DNA from: Sphingomonas swuensis
GTDB lineage: Bacteria > Pseudomonadota > Alphaproteobacteria > Sphingomonadales > Sphingomonadaceae
Length of the DNA stretch: 64,000 nt
Direction: 5' to 3'
NCBI RefSeq assembly: GCF_039538045.1
Contig: NZ_BAABBQ010000001.1
Span: 2,378,001 to 2,442,000, forward strand
Shown: one piece after another, positions 62,928-64,000 of the stretch
How the letters are laid out: each line of letters opens with the position of its first letter
How positions within the stretch are numbered: position 1 is the first letter of the stretch
Notes under the pieces: model-generated
What the model was told of the DNA's origin: nothing
Databases searched by the model: none
What the model saw: the letters and a program-made list of their open reading frames with translations, nothing else
Program-made: the position numbers and the translations under genes

Positions 62928-63006
62928 TAGCGATGTCCTTGGGAATAGGTTGCGGCGCCCGTAGCGGAATGGGCGCGTTTCAGCAATGGCAGCAGGAGAG
63001 ATGATC

Positions 63007-63249
63007 ATGCCGCAGGGCGACAAGAGCGCGTATACCGACAAGCAGCGGCGCAAGGCCGCCGAGATCGAGAAGGGCTATGAGGCGCAGGGCCGCTCGCCCG
63101 AAGAAGCCGAGCGGATCGCCTGGGCGACGGTCAACAAGCAGGACGGCGGCGGCAAGGAAACGGGCTCGGGCCGGGCCCGCAGCCGCTCGGAAGCGGCCAA
63201 GAAGGGTTGGGAGACTCGGCGCAGGCGGACCGCTAAGAAAAAAGGGTGA
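63007..63249 (+). CDS. small basic protein ('plasmid stabilization protein'-like)
   Basis: 80 residues from ATG 63007 (AGGAG eight bases before). MPQGDKSAYTDKQRRKAAEI, EEAERIAWATVNKQDGGGKETGSG and a Lys/Arg-rich end. Often annotated as plasmid stabilisation protein without evidence; likely a small nucleic-acid-binding or stress protein. Divergent from typA. Stop overlaps the next gene's GTG (GTGA). Confidence 0.7.
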   Translation: MPQGDKSAYTDKQRRKAAEIEKGYEAQGRSPEEAERIAWATVNKQDGGGKETGSGRARSRSEAAKKGWETRRRRTAKKKG

Positions 63250-64000
63250 GCACCTCCCGCCGTCCCGCCCTTCCCCGTTCCGTCTGGATTCTCGGCCTCG
63301 TCAGCCTCTTCATGGACCTGTCGAGCGAGATCATCCACGCGCTGCTTCCGCTGTTCATCACGGTGACGCTCGGCGCCAGCGTGGTGGTGCTCGGCGCGAT
63401 CGACGGGGTGGCGGAAGCGACCGCGAGCTTCGCCAAGCTTGCCGGCGGGCGGCTCAGCGACCGCAACCAGAAACGCAAGCCGTGGATCGTCGCGGGCTAT
63501 GGCCTCGCCGCGCTGACCAAGCCGCTGATGGCGCTCGCCTCCACGCCGCTGACCGTTCTCGGCGCGCGCCTGCTCGACCGCACCGCCAAGGGCCTGCGCG
63601 GAGCGCCGCGTGATGCGCTCATCGCCGACGACACCCCGTCCGAGCAGCGCGGCGCCGCCTACGGGCTCCGCCAGAGCCTCGACACGATCGGTGCGCTGCT
63701 TGCGCCGCTCGCGGCGGCCGGGCTGATGATCTGGCTGGCGGGGGACATTCGAACCATCTTCTGGATCGCGGCCGTTCCCGCCCTCGTCGCGGTCGCCATC
63801 CTGATGCTGTTCCTCAAGGAGCCCGAGCGCCGGTCCGACAGCGGCAAGGTCCAGCCCCTGCTGTGGGGCTTCCGCGAGGTCGATCGCGCCAGCCGCCGGC
63901 TGATCCTCGTCGCCTTCCTCTTCACCCTCGCCCGCTTCTCCGAGAGCTTCCTCGTCCTCAAGGGAGCCGAAGCCGGCCTAACCCTGGCCACCGCGCCGCT
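63246..64000 (+). CDS. MFS transporter, N-terminal part (runs off the window)
   Basis: At least 251 residues from a GTG. SVWILGLVSLFMDLSSEIIHALLPLF (first helix), then GRLSDRNQKRKPWIVAGYGLAAL and DRTAKGLRGAPRDALIAD, with the G-x-x-x-D-R-x-x-R/K-R signature between helices 2 and 3. Seven transmembrane segments are visible. Substrate unknown; the pattern resembles sugar-phosphate/drug:H+ antiporters. Truncated by the window's end. Confidence 0.88.
   Translation, partial: MSTSRRPALPRSVWILGLVSLFMDLSSEIIHALLPLFITVTLGASVVVLGAIDGVAEATASFAKLAGGRLSDRNQKRKPWIVAGYGLAALTKPLMALASTPLTVLGARLLDRTAKGLRGAPRDALIADDTPSEQRGAAYGLRQSLDTIGALLAPLAAAGLMIWLAGDIRTIFWIAAVPALVAVAILMLFLKEPERRSDSGKVQPLLWGFREVDRASRRLILVAFLFTLARFSESFLVLKGAEAGLTLATAP

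Overview
The window is a 64 kb stretch of a high-GC alphaproteobacterial chromosome, most likely from a Sphingomonadales member (Sphingomonas or a close relative). The support is a PhyR/NepR/EcfG general stress locus with a degenerate HisKA_2 kinase of the type known as PhyP, ctrA, a zeta-type ATPase inhibitor (DUF1476), an mdh...sucD-sucA-sucB-lpd cluster, a type I Tat/ScpAB/NagZ/SPOR block and REP-like GCCGGC-type palindromes. I see no prophage, insertion sequence, CRISPR array or rRNA. Almost all of it is compact core genome with many ATGA, GTGA or TTGA start/stop overlaps.

Layout. 1-2.6 kb: end of a zinc-type dehydrogenase, DUF418 membrane protein, ATPase inhibitor, BolA and monothiol glutaredoxin, closed by a strong terminator. 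2.8-9.9 kb: glycosyltransferase, metallo-beta-lactamase-fold hydrolase, DUF4230 protein, nadA, a fatty acid desaturase with a possible pseudoknot leader, and a SMI1/KNR4 plus RNase H-like pair. 9.9-13.5 kb: arfB and an RluA-type synthase facing ctrA, a zinc-protease-like protein coupled to ctrA, and bpt. 13.7-26.2 kb: a minus-strand run of LLM oxidoreductase, ATP-grasp protein, DUF423, succinate-semialdehyde dehydrogenase, PepSY protein and the TCA cluster lpd, sucB, sucA, sucD, mdh (sucC is not here). 26.4-39.5 kb: M20 peptidase, polytopic membrane protein, chemoreceptor, zapE, thioesterase, sdhB, mgtC-like, lipoprotein, exported proteins, PrxQ and glnE.

39.5-43.75 kb is the general stress response locus: ecfG with a previously uncalled 46-residue membrane microprotein in front of it, phyR, and divergently nepR and a phyP-like kinase. 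An exact EcfG-type promoter (GGAAC-N17-CGTT) drives the microprotein-ecfG pair. A second exact one (GGAAC-N16-CGTT) follows the kinase gene and points at a sequence folding into two hairpins with C-rich loops. I interpret this as a stress-induced small RNA lying antisense to the 3' end of tatC. It is the most interesting item here.

43.7-50.8 kb is a nine-gene minus-strand run: argS, two SPOR proteins, nagZ, scpA, scpB, tatA, tatB, tatC. 50.9-64 kb holds an M48 protease, a DsbA-like protein, exported proteins, a zinc-ribbon microprotein, rlmE, ppx, tRNA-Gln, an exported peptidase-like TPR protein, an L,D-transpeptidase, a response regulator, a SleB-type hydrolase, typA, a small basic protein and the start of an MFS transporter.
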